A DNA stretch of 64,000 nt from Phycisphaerales bacterium (GTDB taxonomy: Bacteria; Planctomycetota; Phycisphaerae; Phycisphaerales; UBA1924), in the NCBI GenBank assembly GCA_947459215.1, contig CANHCQ010000004.1:1-64000 (forward strand), in the 5' to 3' direction. The position numbers were made by a program, and so were the translations under genes. This document shows positions 35,192 to 43,244 of this stretch, one piece after another. Every line of letters starts with the position of its first letter. Position 1 is the stretch's first letter. Below the pieces are notes generated by a model that did not search any database, was not told where the DNA came from, and worked only from the letters and a program-made list of their open reading frames with translations.

Positions 35192-35824
35192 ATGGCCGCA
35201 CCAGACTTCAGTTCCCATCGCCTCCCCACCGACACCGACGACGGCATGGTCGTCATCATCTCCGGGCCGTCGGGCGTCGGCAAGACCACCATCACCCGCG
35301 GCATCGAGCGGTCCATCCCCGACTCGGTCTTTTCCGTCTCCTGGACCACCCGCAAGTCCACCGGCATCGATGTCGAGGGCGTCGATTACCACTTCTGCGA
35401 GGACGCCGAGTTTGAAGCCATGAAGGCCCTGGGCGGGTTTCTCGAGACCGCTGGCGTCTACGGCAAGAAGTACGGCACGCCCAAGGCCTGGGTGCTCGAA
35501 CAACTCAAGCGTGGGCGCCTCGTCATCCTCGAGATCGACGTCGTCGGCGCGATCACCGTGAAGAAGCAGATCCCCGACGCCTACGCGATCTTCGTGCTGC
35601 CGCCGAGCGAGGACGTGCTGCTCGGCCGGCTGCGCAGCCGTAAGAGAGAGGACGAGGCCGCGATCCAGAAGCGCTTCGCCCACGCCAAGGCCGAGATCGA
35701 AGAAGCGCACACCTGCGGCGTTTACAACCTCTTCCTCGTGAACGAGAACCTCGACGAGTCGCTGGGCAAAGCGATCACGGCGATCGGCGCCGAACGCGAG
35801 CGGCGCAAACACAAAAATCTGTAG
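35192..35824 (+). CDS. gmk: Guanylate kinase
   Basis: A 210-residue enzyme phosphorylating GMP to GDP with ATP. Walker A GPSGVGKTTITRGI near the start; GMP-binding residues in SVSWTTRKSTGIDVEGVDYH (family: SxTTRxxRxGExxGxxY). ILEIDVVGAITVKKQ and LLGRLRSRKREDE are the LID-region motifs. The second Arg of the usual TTRxPR is replaced, reading TTRKST. ATG 35192 is preceded by a modest site. It lies 52 bases after a dockerin gene, but is a housekeeping gene. Confidence 0.94.
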   Translation: MAAPDFSSHRLPTDTDDGMVVIISGPSGVGKTTITRGIERSIPDSVFSVSWTTRKSTGIDVEGVDYHFCEDAEFEAMKALGGFLETAGVYGKKYGTPKAWVLEQLKRGRLVILEIDVVGAITVKKQIPDAYAIFVLPPSEDVLLGRLRSRKREDEAAIQKRFAHAKAEIEEAHTCGVYNLFLVNENLDESLGKAITAIGAERERRKHKNL

Positions 35825-35915
35825 GACCGGCTTCTCGCCGGTCCGTCAGCTCAGCGGAACCCGTTTCCAGCCGGTCCACCAGATGGGTCGCAGGAAGACC
35901 GGCCGGAGGCCGGTC
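35824..35915. repeat. Two GACCGG/CCGGTC hairpins after gmk
   Basis: GGACCGGC-TTCTC-GCCGGTCC at 35824-35844 and GACCGGCC-GGA-GGCCGGTC at 35897-35915, related to each other and to the terminator stem at 38555. They lie between the convergent gmk and NTF2-like genes. They may act as terminators or belong to a REP-like family. Confidence 0.6.
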
Positions 35916-35929
35916 CCACTGGCTTCTAC

Positions 35930-36439
35930 TCAGCCGCCGAAGTACATGAACTCTTCCTGGACGATCTTCCCGTTCTTCACGGTGTAGACGCCGATCTCGA
36001 CCATCTTCTCGCGCTGGCCGGTGCTCTTGGTCTCGACGTCCATCTCGAACTTCACGCCAAAGCCCGTCGCACCCACGTACGGCCCTTCGGCCCGGGCGCC
36101 GTGCACCACGTGGTCCGACATCCACCACGCGTTCTTGGCGTCCACACCCTTGCGGCCGTGCCACGCCATCGAGGTGCCCAGTCCTTCGATCGAAACGATG
36201 TCCTTCGACCACGCGTCGGTCAGACCCATCTTGCCGTTGTTGAAATCGGCGACGAGTTTCGCGCCCAGCTCCATCGGCGTCGGACCCGAGCCGGTCTTCA
36301 CCGGCACCGGCGCGAGCGGATCGCGCTTGGGCGAACTCTTCTTCGTTGCCTTCTTGGCTGATTTCTGGGCTGACTTCGGGGCCGACTTCTTGGCAGGCTT
36401 CGGGGCGGGCTTGCTCGACTTCTTGGATTTCTTCGCCAT
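35930..36439 (-). CDS. NTF2/SnoaL-like protein with Lys-rich tail
   Basis: A 169-residue protein with GAGGAG before ATG 36439. Residues 1-45 are a Lys/Ala/Pro-rich tail (MAKKSKKSSKPAPKPAKKSA ... KKATKKSS) like histone H1-type or HU extensions. Residues 55-169 look like a SnoaL/NTF2-like cone fold (ELGAKLVADFNNGKMGLTDA, VSIEGLGTSMAWHGRKGVDA, MVEIGVYTVKNGKIVQEEFM). The fold is common for small-ligand binding; the basic tail suggests nucleic-acid or acidic-polymer contact. Function unknown. Confidence 0.78.
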   Translation of the reverse strand: MAKKSKKSSKPAPKPAKKSAPKSAQKSAKKATKKSSPKRDPLAPVPVKTGSGPTPMELGAKLVADFNNGKMGLTDAWSKDIVSIEGLGTSMAWHGRKGVDAKNAWWMSDHVVHGARAEGPYVGATGFGVKFEMDVETKSTGQREKMVEIGVYTVKNGKIVQEEFMYFGG

Positions 36440-36541
36440 TGCAGTTCTCCTCGGTGCCTCGAGACCAACAGCATACCACCTTGATTGCGGCTGGTTGCCT
36501 CGATGAACGGTGGCCTTGATGCCTTCTTCATATCATCACTC

Positions 36542-38524
36542 GTGAAACACCCGATGCTCGCCGTGCTGCTGTTCGCTCCGTTTGCTCTGGCTCAGGTCCC
36601 ACCCGGCGATGTTCCCGCCAGCAAACCCATCGAACCACCGCCCGCGGCGAAGGCCGCCCTCGAGCTCGGGCAGCGGGTGCGCGAACTCCAGAAGAAGTCC
36701 ACAGTTCTGTCAACCGTCGTCATCGTCCGCGACGGCACGAGCTACTGCGAAGCGATCAAGCAGTGGACGCCGACCCAGCGCTTCCCCGTGCTGATCGACG
36801 ACAACTCAATCCAGTCGCAGGAGAACATCGCACGTTTCGTCCACGCGTTCGCGCCGGAGACGGTGGTGCGCTTCGCGAGCGCTTCGGCGTCGAGTACGTG
36901 GAACGCGAATCGCGATCTCATCCACGACGCGCTCGCTGCGTCGTGGTCCGCGGCGGGGGCCGACCCCGAAGCGCTCAAGGCCGCGTGGCGTGAGGCCGCT
37001 CACACGCCCCCGGGCGTGGTGGTCGCGAACGAGAACGATCCGGCATGGACCGCCGCCCTCGCGCTCGCCGCCGGCCGCGGGCAGCTGCTCGCGTGGGTCG
37101 GCGACGATCTGGCTCCGCGCGACCTGCACAAGTGGTGGACCGCCGAGGGCGTCGCGGCACTCGACAAGCACCTGCAAGACATCGTCTCCCGCGCCGGGCT
37201 GGCGTGGAGCGACCTGGGCGACACCATCGACGCGATCACGGTCTGTTCGTCGCTGCCCAATGTCTTCGAGATCACGCCCAAGGAGGCCCGCGCCACGATG
37301 GATCGTCTGGGGCGCCTCCGGCCCGACGCGCCCAATCGCTGGGCGTGGGCCGGTCAGGTCTTCGGAAACCCTCAAGAGGCCGCGTACCGCGCGATGTGCG
37401 GCTTGTTCCTGGAGGCCGACAGCGCATGGCTCTTCGACAGTTACCCCAAGAGCGCGCCGTGGAGTCTGTTCAGTCTCACCCAGAGCAAGGCCGCGTTTGA
37501 GCAGGTCCAACTGAAGACCACGATCTTCGAGACCCCCGGCACCTCGCCCGCTTTGTGGCGCACCGAGGCCCGCAAGCCGCTCGACACCGGCATTGTCTTC
37601 GTGAACACCAAGGGCAACGCCGACTTCTTCGAACTCGAGGGCGGACTGGCGTACTGCGGCGACCTGCCCTGGCTGCTCCGGCCCGCCGCGGTGCACTTTG
37701 TGCACTCGTGGTCGATGCAGACGCCGATGTCGCGCGACACCATCGGCGGCCGCTGGCTGGAGCGCGGGGCCTACCTCTACTACGGCAGCACCAACGAGCC
37801 GATGCTGCAGGGCTTCACGCCGTGCCCGCGGGTGGCCGCGTTGCTGGCGCTCGGTGCCAGCTTCGCCGGCGCGTGCCGAAGCGACGTGGGCCCCACCTGG
37901 AAACTCACGGTCATTGGCGATCCGCTCGCCACCGTCGCGCCGGGAGCACGCGGAACGCGTGTTCAGGACGCGCCGAAGCTGTCGAATCTGTCGCCGGTCG
38001 CAACCGAAGCCTCGGTCGCGGTCAAAGGCGGTGATTTCGCGGGCGCCCTGCGCAGCCTCGTGCTCGACGGCAACTCCGAGTCCGCCGCCAAACTCGCCGC
38101 GGCGTTACTCAAAGACCGCAAGAGTGCCCTGACACCCGCTGCCGCCCGCGTTGCCGTCGCCCCGCTCTTTCGCACCGGGCGCTCGCAGGACGCGATCGCC
38201 TGCTTCCGCCTGACCGAGTTGAAGACCGATGAACGCTCCACCGACGCGAGCATGCTGCGCGACCTGCTCTGGCTCTCCGCGAGCCCGGCACTCCAGAGCC
38301 GCACCGCGCCGCCCGACAAGGACACGCTCAACACTCTGCGTGACCACCTCCGCCCCGAGCAACTCGACCAGGATCTGATCGAGCTCTCAGCCGCGTGGTC
38401 GCGAGCGATCGACTACTCCGCCGCGCTCACGATGCTGGAGACCATCGCGGCCAAGCAGACTGATTCGAACGTCAAAAAGAAAACGGCGCGAGCGATCGAG
38501 GAGTTCAAGAAGCTGCGGAAGTAG
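36542..38524 (+). CDS. Large exported protein of unknown function
   Basis: About 660 residues from a GTG at 36542 (VKHPMLAVLLFAPFALAQ signal peptide); ATG 36554 is also possible and no strong ribosome site is visible. Sequence begins with an alpha/beta segment (STVVIVRDGTSYCEAIKQWT, RFPVLIDDNSIQSQENIARF). A middle segment has Trp- and Asp-rich motifs (LWRTEARKPLDTGIVFVNTK), and the C-terminal ~200 residues are helical and repeat-like (GDFAGALRSLVLDGNSESAA). No known family was recognised. A clear terminator follows. Confidence 0.75.
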   Translation: MKHPMLAVLLFAPFALAQVPPGDVPASKPIEPPPAAKAALELGQRVRELQKKSTVLSTVVIVRDGTSYCEAIKQWTPTQRFPVLIDDNSIQSQENIARFVHAFAPETVVRFASASASSTWNANRDLIHDALAASWSAAGADPEALKAAWREAAHTPPGVVVANENDPAWTAALALAAGRGQLLAWVGDDLAPRDLHKWWTAEGVAALDKHLQDIVSRAGLAWSDLGDTIDAITVCSSLPNVFEITPKEARATMDRLGRLRPDAPNRWAWAGQVFGNPQEAAYRAMCGLFLEADSAWLFDSYPKSAPWSLFSLTQSKAAFEQVQLKTTIFETPGTSPALWRTEARKPLDTGIVFVNTKGNADFFELEGGLAYCGDLPWLLRPAAVHFVHSWSMQTPMSRDTIGGRWLERGAYLYYGSTNEPMLQGFTPCPRVAALLALGASFAGACRSDVGPTWKLTVIGDPLATVAPGARGTRVQDAPKLSNLSPVATEASVAVKGGDFAGALRSLVLDGNSESAAKLAAALLKDRKSALTPAAARVAVAPLFRTGRSQDAIACFRLTELKTDERSTDASMLRDLLWLSASPALQSRTAPPDKDTLNTLRDHLRPEQLDQDLIELSAAWSRAIDYSAALTMLETIAAKQTDSNVKKKTARAIEEFKKLRK

Positions 38525-38554
38525 CGCTACCCGTCCCGGCGAGGTGCAAAAGAA

Positions 38555-38581
38555 AAAGGACCGGCATTGTGCCGGTCCTTT
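38555..38581. terminator. Bidirectional intrinsic terminator
   Basis: AAAGGACCGGCA, loop TTG, TGCCGGTCCTTT: a perfect 12-bp stem. On the reverse strand it is followed by TTTTTCTTTT, so it serves the FKBP gene well; on the plus strand it closes the 36542 gene. Confidence 0.88.
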
Positions 38582-38611
38582 ACGTTCTGCGTTGATGCCA
38601 AGACTCGCGAC

Positions 38612-39457
38612 TTACTTCGCCTTCTTCGGGCCGAGGTTGCGCAGCGCGATCAGCTCCATCTCGACCGTGATCGGCACGTTGCCGGGCAGCGTGCGGCCAG
38701 CCTGCGGGTTGGCTTGGTTCATCTGCTTGGGGACGATCAGCTTCCGCTTGCCGCCGACCTTCATGCCCTCGAAGCCGAACTGCATCGCCTGCAGCTCGCC
38801 GGGGATCCAGATGTAGGGGTTGGCGGCGTCGTGCTTCTCGATTTCCTTGCCCTCAGCGTCCTTGATGACGTGGGAGGTGACGGCGACGCACTGGCCCTCG
38901 GCGGCCTCGCCGGTGCCTTCCTTCTCATCGATGATCTGCAGCGCATCGACGAGCTGGATGGTGAAGACAAGGTCGGAGTTGGGCGGGATGGTGGCGCCGG
39001 CGCCGCGCTCGCCGTAGCCCATCTTGGCGGGGATGGTGAGCTTGCGGATGCCGCCGATCTTCATGCCGGGGACGCCCTTCTGCCAGCCCTCGATGACGCC
39101 GTTCAGCGGGAACGAGACCGGCTCGCCGCGCTCGAAGGACGAGTCGAAGACCTTGCCGCCTTCCTTGAGGGTGCCGTGGTAGTGGGCGACGACGGCGCCG
39201 CCGGCCTTGACCTCGTAGCCGTCACCGATCTTGAGGTCTTCGATGATGAGGCCGCCCTCGAGCTCCTGCTTGTTCACGACCTCACCGGTGGGGACCGGGA
39301 TGGCGTTGGGATTCGGGCGGGGCGGCAGCGCATCGCCCTCGGCCTTGGACGTGGGCTGGTCCTGGCCGGCCTTCTGGGCCGACTGGGGATCGCCCGCGAA
39401 CGCGAAGGAGGCGAGCGAGAGACCGGCGACGAGCATCAACGAGAGCGGCTTGCGCAT
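38612..39457 (-). CDS. Exported FKBP-type peptidyl-prolyl isomerase, tandem domain
   Basis: A 281-residue protein with AAGGA upstream and signal peptide MRKPLSLMLVAGLSLASFAF. Residues ~65-170 are a complete FKBP domain: VVAHYHGTLKEGGKVFDSSF, GVIEGWQKGVPGMKIGGIRK, MGYGERGAGATIPPNSDLVF. Residues ~170-275 resemble a second, degenerate FKBP half (FGFEGMKVGGKRKLIVPKQM) without the full active site. It would speed proline isomerisation during folding outside the cytoplasm, fitting a genome that exports many proteins. Confidence 0.92.
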   Translation of the reverse strand: MRKPLSLMLVAGLSLASFAFAGDPQSAQKAGQDQPTSKAEGDALPPRPNPNAIPVPTGEVVNKQELEGGLIIEDLKIGDGYEVKAGGAVVAHYHGTLKEGGKVFDSSFERGEPVSFPLNGVIEGWQKGVPGMKIGGIRKLTIPAKMGYGERGAGATIPPNSDLVFTIQLVDALQIIDEKEGTGEAAEGQCVAVTSHVIKDAEGKEIEKHDAANPYIWIPGELQAMQFGFEGMKVGGKRKLIVPKQMNQANPQAGRTLPGNVPITVEMELIALRNLGPKKAK

Positions 39458-39580
39458 GGGCGTAACTTCCTTAAAGAGAGGAACGATGAGCCGGAAGGGT
39501 AGAACGCCGGCGTGGGGCGCGGCTCCCGGCGGTTCGCGGCCTCAAATGAGCCCCCGAGGGGCGTGTCGTACCCTGTTTTC

Positions 39581-40384
39581 ATGAAGCTGACTGACATTCT
39601 GGCCACCATCACCCTCGCCTCGGCGCTCCTTCCGGCGACCGAACTCCATGCCGCTCCGGATCCGCGCTCGCACCCGACCAAGGAGAGCATCGGCGACCGG
39701 CCCGCAACGCCGCCAGCGGACGATGCCAACACGCCCCCGAGCGACCTGGCACCCCGCGAGGAGATGCCGAAGGAGACGCGCTCGAACCTGCAGGAGCTGG
39801 TGGACCTGATGGTCGGCTCGTTCTCGAGCGAGAAGCAGCACAAGGAAGACAGCGAGAACTTCTTCGACATCCGCCTGCATATGGCCCCGATCTGGAAGGA
39901 CATCTCCAGCGACGAGAAGGGGTACTGGCTCTACGTCGAACAGGCCGTGGCAGCAATGCCCGACAAGCCGTACCGCCAGCGCGTGTACCACGTGACGATG
40001 GAGTACGTCTCCGATCAGAGCGGCACCGCGACCCCGGTCTTCAAGAGCGCGGTGTACCTGCTGCCGGGCACGCCGGCGGACGTGCTGAAGTTCACGGGCG
40101 CGTGGAAGGACGAGAAGAAGCTGGAAGGCGTGACGCCGGAGAATCTGATCCTGCGCGACGGCTGCACGGTGGTGATGAGCCGAACCGGTGAAGGCAAGTT
40201 CGAAGGCGCGACCGTCGGCAAGGGCTGCCCCAGCGAACGCGGCGGCGCCAAGTACGCCACCGCCGAGGTCCATGTGAACAAGGACGGCCTCCAAACCTGG
40301 GACCGCGGATACAACGAGAAGGACGAGCAGGTGTGGGGAGCGGAAAAGGGTGGGTACCGGTTTGAGAGGGTGGAGGAGAAGTAG
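39581..40384 (+). CDS. Exported CpcT/CpeT-family-like protein
   Basis: A 267-residue protein with signal peptide MKLTDILATITLASALLPAT. The body follows the CpcT/CpeT pattern: LQELVDLMVGSFSSEKQHKE, DIRLHMAPIW, YWLYVEQAVAAMPDKPYRQR, and later DGCTVVMSRTGEGKFEGATV and GCPSERGGAKYATAEVHV. In cyanobacteria these beta-barrel proteins attach bilins to phycobiliproteins; this organism shows no sign of phycobilisomes, so another small-molecule or lipid-related role is likely. The export signal also differs from the cyanobacterial enzymes. Confidence 0.78.
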   Translation: MKLTDILATITLASALLPATELHAAPDPRSHPTKESIGDRPATPPADDANTPPSDLAPREEMPKETRSNLQELVDLMVGSFSSEKQHKEDSENFFDIRLHMAPIWKDISSDEKGYWLYVEQAVAAMPDKPYRQRVYHVTMEYVSDQSGTATPVFKSAVYLLPGTPADVLKFTGAWKDEKKLEGVTPENLILRDGCTVVMSRTGEGKFEGATVGKGCPSERGGAKYATAEVHVNKDGLQTWDRGYNEKDEQVWGAEKGGYRFERVEEK

Positions 40385-40421
40385 CGACTAGCAAAGCACT
40401 CCATCGCCCCGACTTCACACC

Positions 40422-40910
40422 TCACTGAACGAGTACGATTTCGACGGATGCAATAGCACTCGGGTCGTCAAGAGCAAGCCGCCGCGAGATGCGGCCGATG
40501 ACTTCGTCGAGATCAGGAACCCACCACGGATTGCTCTCTCGACAAGACCGAGGAGCTGCGATGTCCACATGGACTATCAGGGCGTCGCGATCGAACCGAA
40601 CCGACAATGGCTCAAGTTCATGAAGCGTTTGAGGTTCCTGGGGAAACACGGCAAACGGAACGCGAATGACGCCACCGGCGCTGTCCAAATCGGCGCACCG
40701 ACGCTCGAGCTCCGACCAGCTGATCCACTCGTCCTGGATCGGCGCGGACGGATCGTTCATCACGAGTACCTCGCATCGGTTCGGATCCCGCGATGCCTGC
40801 TGAACCTCAGACAACAAGGTCGCGGCGAGGTCGCGACACATCCTCTCGACGACACCGCGACCATCTCGATCGAGGCGGAACTTGAATTCAATCCAAAGGT
40901 CTCTGCTCAC
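40422..40910 (-). CDS. Hypothetical protein
   Basis: A 162-residue soluble protein (MSRDLWIEFKFRLDRDGRGV ... SAIASVEIVLVQ), acidic, with no motif recognised. It begins with a conserved-looking strand-helix pattern and has one internal DEWISWSELERRCADLDSAG. It is convergent with the CpcT-like gene, 37 bases apart. Base composition is slightly lower in GC than its neighbours. Treated as a real gene because its codon pattern and composition are protein-like. Confidence 0.55.
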   Translation of the reverse strand: MSRDLWIEFKFRLDRDGRGVVERMCRDLAATLLSEVQQASRDPNRCEVLVMNDPSAPIQDEWISWSELERRCADLDSAGGVIRVPFAVFPQEPQTLHELEPLSVRFDRDALIVHVDIAAPRSCRESNPWWVPDLDEVIGRISRRLALDDPSAIASVEIVLVQ

Positions 40911-41371
40911 GATGCTGGCTCCCTGCGATCGGCCTCACGTCCGCGACCCGTCACAAGTATCCCAGCTTTGCCCGCATTTGTCGCGCCGGTCGTGAGAAGG
41001 CACCCGCAACCACGACCGCGGGGCCGGTGGCACCACCCACGCCCCGCGCCACCACTCGTTGCTCTGAACGAGTGGTGTGATTCGCTTCCCGATCACAACC
41101 CGTGCCCCTTCCCCCCCCACCCCAAAAAAGCCCACGGGCCCCAGCCCGTGGGCTCGTGCATTGCACCCGCGCGCAACCCCGTCGTTGTGCGCCAATCCGT
41201 GACGTTGTCAGAAGATTCTCATGCGCCACGCCGCACACCCGCTTGAACCATCTCCTCGATCCGTGAGACAATCCCCACCGCACGCCAGCGCCGACGCAGA
41301 ATCGTGTCGCTCGCGCAGCGCGGAAATCTGAGGCGCCCTGCAGAATCGCAGGACACCTTCCGGGGGACACC
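40911..41371. other. Gene-free region with two hairpins
   Basis: About 460 bases without a supported gene. It contains CACCACTCGTT-GCTCTG-AACGAGTGGTG (perfect 11-bp stem, 41050-41077) and a reverse-strand terminator at 41124-41154. The terminator has no upstream reverse-strand gene, so a short transcript in this region is possible. Confidence 0.5.
41124..41154 (-). terminator. Orphan intrinsic terminator on the reverse strand
   Basis: On the reverse strand: AGCCCACGGGC, loop TGGG, GCCCGTGGGCT, then TTTTT. A perfect 11-bp GC-rich stem plus U-run, but no reverse-strand gene lies within 900 bases upstream of it. Confidence 0.75.
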
Positions 41372-42124
41372 GTGGCGGACCGCATCGACATCTTCAACCC
41401 AACCCCGCCGCAGGCCCAACTCCTGCTCGATCTCCTCCAGCGCGCCGACTGCTCGCTGGAGGACATCGCCGAAGCCCTCCACACCTCCATCGCAGCGCTG
41501 ACGGTCTATCTCGCCAGCGACGACGCCATCGAGATCCTGGCTCAGGCCGAGCTCGCGAACGCCCGCCGCGGCCGTCTCGCCGCCACCGCCCAGCTCGACA
41601 AGTGCGCCCACGCGCTGTCCCTCATCCTCGACGGCTACATCAACGACACCACCAACGCCGTCCGCCGCGACACGCCCAAGAACCGCCGCGAAGACCTCAT
41701 TCACCAAGAGTCCGCCCGCCGCGCCGCCGCCCAGCTCTTCAAGATCGCCAACTTCACGCCGCGCATCGTCACGTCGCAACTCAAGACGAACCCCACGCGC
41801 GAGCGTGGGGCCACCGCCGCGCCAAACACCACAACCGCAACCCTCACCACCTCCCCCGCGCGCCTCCCCGCCCTGCGCCAGCAGCGGGAGCACCCTTTCG
41901 CTCCAGGCCAAACAGGTGACGGCACCTCCGCATCACAAGCCGCAACTATCTCCGCCGCAACCGACGAAGTGCGCGATGCCTCGGACTCCCTCTCCCTCGG
42001 TGCGGCAGTGGACGGAAGAAGCGTCGCAACGCACGCACCTCAAACGCAGCGCACGGGAAGCGTCACGCTCACCGGCTGCACGTCGCTCCCAACAATCAGT
42101 ATTGAATCCGTAGCGCCCAGTTGA
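41372..42124 (+). CDS. HTH-like hypothetical protein with low-complexity tail
   Basis: A 250-residue product from a GTG with GGGGG upstream. Residues 1-140 are helical, with a helix-turn-helix-like segment DCSLEDIAEALHTSIAALTV, as in terminase small subunits or small regulators. After a palindromic repeat encoding NPTRERGAT (about residue 143) the sequence becomes Thr/Ala/Ser-rich and does not look conserved, so the original C-terminus may have been replaced. Function unknown. Confidence 0.55.
   Translation: MADRIDIFNPTPPQAQLLLDLLQRADCSLEDIAEALHTSIAALTVYLASDDAIEILAQAELANARRGRLAATAQLDKCAHALSLILDGYINDTTNAVRRDTPKNRREDLIHQESARRAAAQLFKIANFTPRIVTSQLKTNPTRERGATAAPNTTTATLTTSPARLPALRQQREHPFAPGQTGDGTSASQAATISAATDEVRDASDSLSLGAAVDGRSVATHAPQTQRTGSVTLTGCTSLPTISIESVAPS
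41791..41810. repeat. Palindromic repeat inside a reading frame
   Basis: CCCCACGC-GCGA-GCGTGGGG, a perfect 8-bp stem; encodes NPTRERGA in the gene containing it. It marks the point where the protein changes from conserved-looking to low complexity. Confidence 0.65.
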
Positions 42125-42353
42125 TCAGAAACTCCTCGTCGAGCGGTTGGCGACCGGGTGCGAACTGCCACACGAGCATGCGCGTACCGCCGTCGATCTC
42201 GATGATGATGTCTCTTTTGCGTTGACTGCGTACCGGAGTCGCGATGCCGATGGTTCGTGTGGGCGTTCGAATCACTCTTGTGATCCGTGATGCACCATAC
42301 TCAATGACTGTGAGTTCCAGTCGCTCTGCCAGTTCGGATCTCGGGGCGACCAT
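42096..42353 (-). CDS. Small hypothetical protein
   Basis: An 85-residue product (MVAPRSELAERLELTVIEYG ... NWALRIQY), strand-rich and balanced in composition (RKRDIIIEIDGGTRMLVWQF). Overlaps the end of the opposite-strand gene by 29 bases. GGGAA lies just before the ATG. Possibly a toxin-antitoxin-size or phage-size protein, but no family was recognised. Reality of the gene is likely but not certain. Confidence 0.45.
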   Translation of the reverse strand: MVAPRSELAERLELTVIEYGASRITRVIRTPTRTIGIATPVRSQRKRDIIIEIDGGTRMLVWQFAPGRQPLDEEFLINWALRIQY

Positions 42354-42466
42354 GGCTTCCCACCAACCGAGCGCCTCGCGGCTGTCGTCCGCGATACGAG
42401 CCGCGGAGCAGCTTCATGCACTCGTCGGGAACTCGTCCAAGGCCGGAGGAGGTAGGGGATCACGGC

Positions 42467-42495
42467 TTGACAATGGCACAGATGTATGGTACATT
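42467..42495 (+). promoter_or_regulatory. Sigma-70 promoter of the TetR/export operon
   Basis: TTGACA at 42467-42472, exact 17-base spacer, TACATT at 42490-42495 (4 of 6 match to TATAAT). The best promoter in the window; transcription would start near 42502, 20 bases before the tetR start codon. Confidence 0.8.
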
Positions 42496-42502
42496 TGTAC
42501 TA
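42487..42502. promoter_or_regulatory. Candidate TetR operator over the -10 box
   Basis: TGGTACAT-TTGTACTA is an inverted repeat with 7 of 8 pairs matching, covering the -10 box. Placement would let the encoded TetR protein block its own promoter. Confidence 0.6.
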
Positions 42503-42521
42503 GTTCAAGCCGGAGAGCCTC

Positions 42522-43244
42522 ATGCCCAAGCCCACCCCCAAGCCGCGGGACCCACAAGCCACCAAGCACGCCGTGATCGAGGCGGCGGGCCGTCTGTTCG
42601 CCGAGAAGGGGTTCGCGGGCGTCACCGCGCGGGAGGTCGCTCGCGACGCCGGCGTCGCTCTGAGCGCGATCCCGTACCACTTCGGCAGCATGGACGCCCT
42701 GTACCGCGAGGCCCTGCTGCGTGCGTGCCAGGCGTCGCCGAATGCGGCCCCGCTGGCGACGCAGGCCCTGATGTCCGAGCCGCAGGCCGGACTGCGCATG
42801 GCGGTGCGATGGGCGGTTGTCGATGCCAGCGAGTTCGCCGCCTCGTGGCCGATCCGCCTGCTGTACCGAGAAGAACTCGATCCTTCGCCCATGTACAAGG
42901 AGGTGCTGCAGCTCAAGGTGGTTCCGGAATGGAACTGGCTGCGCGAGGTCATCGCCCGCGCGACGGGGCTGCCCGCGGACTGCCCCGAGGTGAAGTTCGG
43001 CGTGATCGTGATGTACAGCCTGACCGCGTCGCTGCACACCCGCGGCGGGATGATGGATCACCTCGCGCCGGAGATCGCGGCGTCAGTCACGAGCTCGCGC
43101 GAGTCCTACATCGAGTGCATGGCGCTGCTCACGCTCGACGCCGTCGCGCGATACGGCGCTGCCATGAAGACGCGGGACAAGCGAGCTGCCAAGTCCAGCG
43201 CGTCCAAAGCCATCGGAGCTCGCGGGAAAGGTGAAAAGCGGTGA
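42522..43244 (+). CDS. TetR-family transcriptional regulator
   Basis: A 240-residue regulator, GGAGAG six bases before ATG 42522. The N-terminal HTH is clear: AVIEAAGRLFAEKGFAGVTA, REVARDAGVALSAIPYHFGS, MDALYREALL. The rest is a ligand-binding helical domain (ASWPIRLLYREELDPSPMYK) of the CecR/YbiH type. The last ~35 residues are Lys/Ala/Ser-rich. First gene of an operon with a permease, an ATPase and a membrane-fusion protein; the next gene starts inside its stop codon (GTGA). It probably represses this export operon and responds to an exported compound. Confidence 0.93.
   Translation: MPKPTPKPRDPQATKHAVIEAAGRLFAEKGFAGVTAREVARDAGVALSAIPYHFGSMDALYREALLRACQASPNAAPLATQALMSEPQAGLRMAVRWAVVDASEFAASWPIRLLYREELDPSPMYKEVLQLKVVPEWNWLREVIARATGLPADCPEVKFGVIVMYSLTASLHTRGGMMDHLAPEIAASVTSSRESYIECMALLTLDAVARYGAAMKTRDKRAAKSSASKAIGARGKGEKR

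Noticed and set aside
39581-40384. Sign of a cyanobacterial organism (CpcT-like gene, DevBCA-like exporter)
   Set aside because: All other features (dockerin tails, PEP-CTERM, DUF1559-like prepilin, zinc-ribbon proteins) fit planctomycetes; both families occur outside cyanobacteria.
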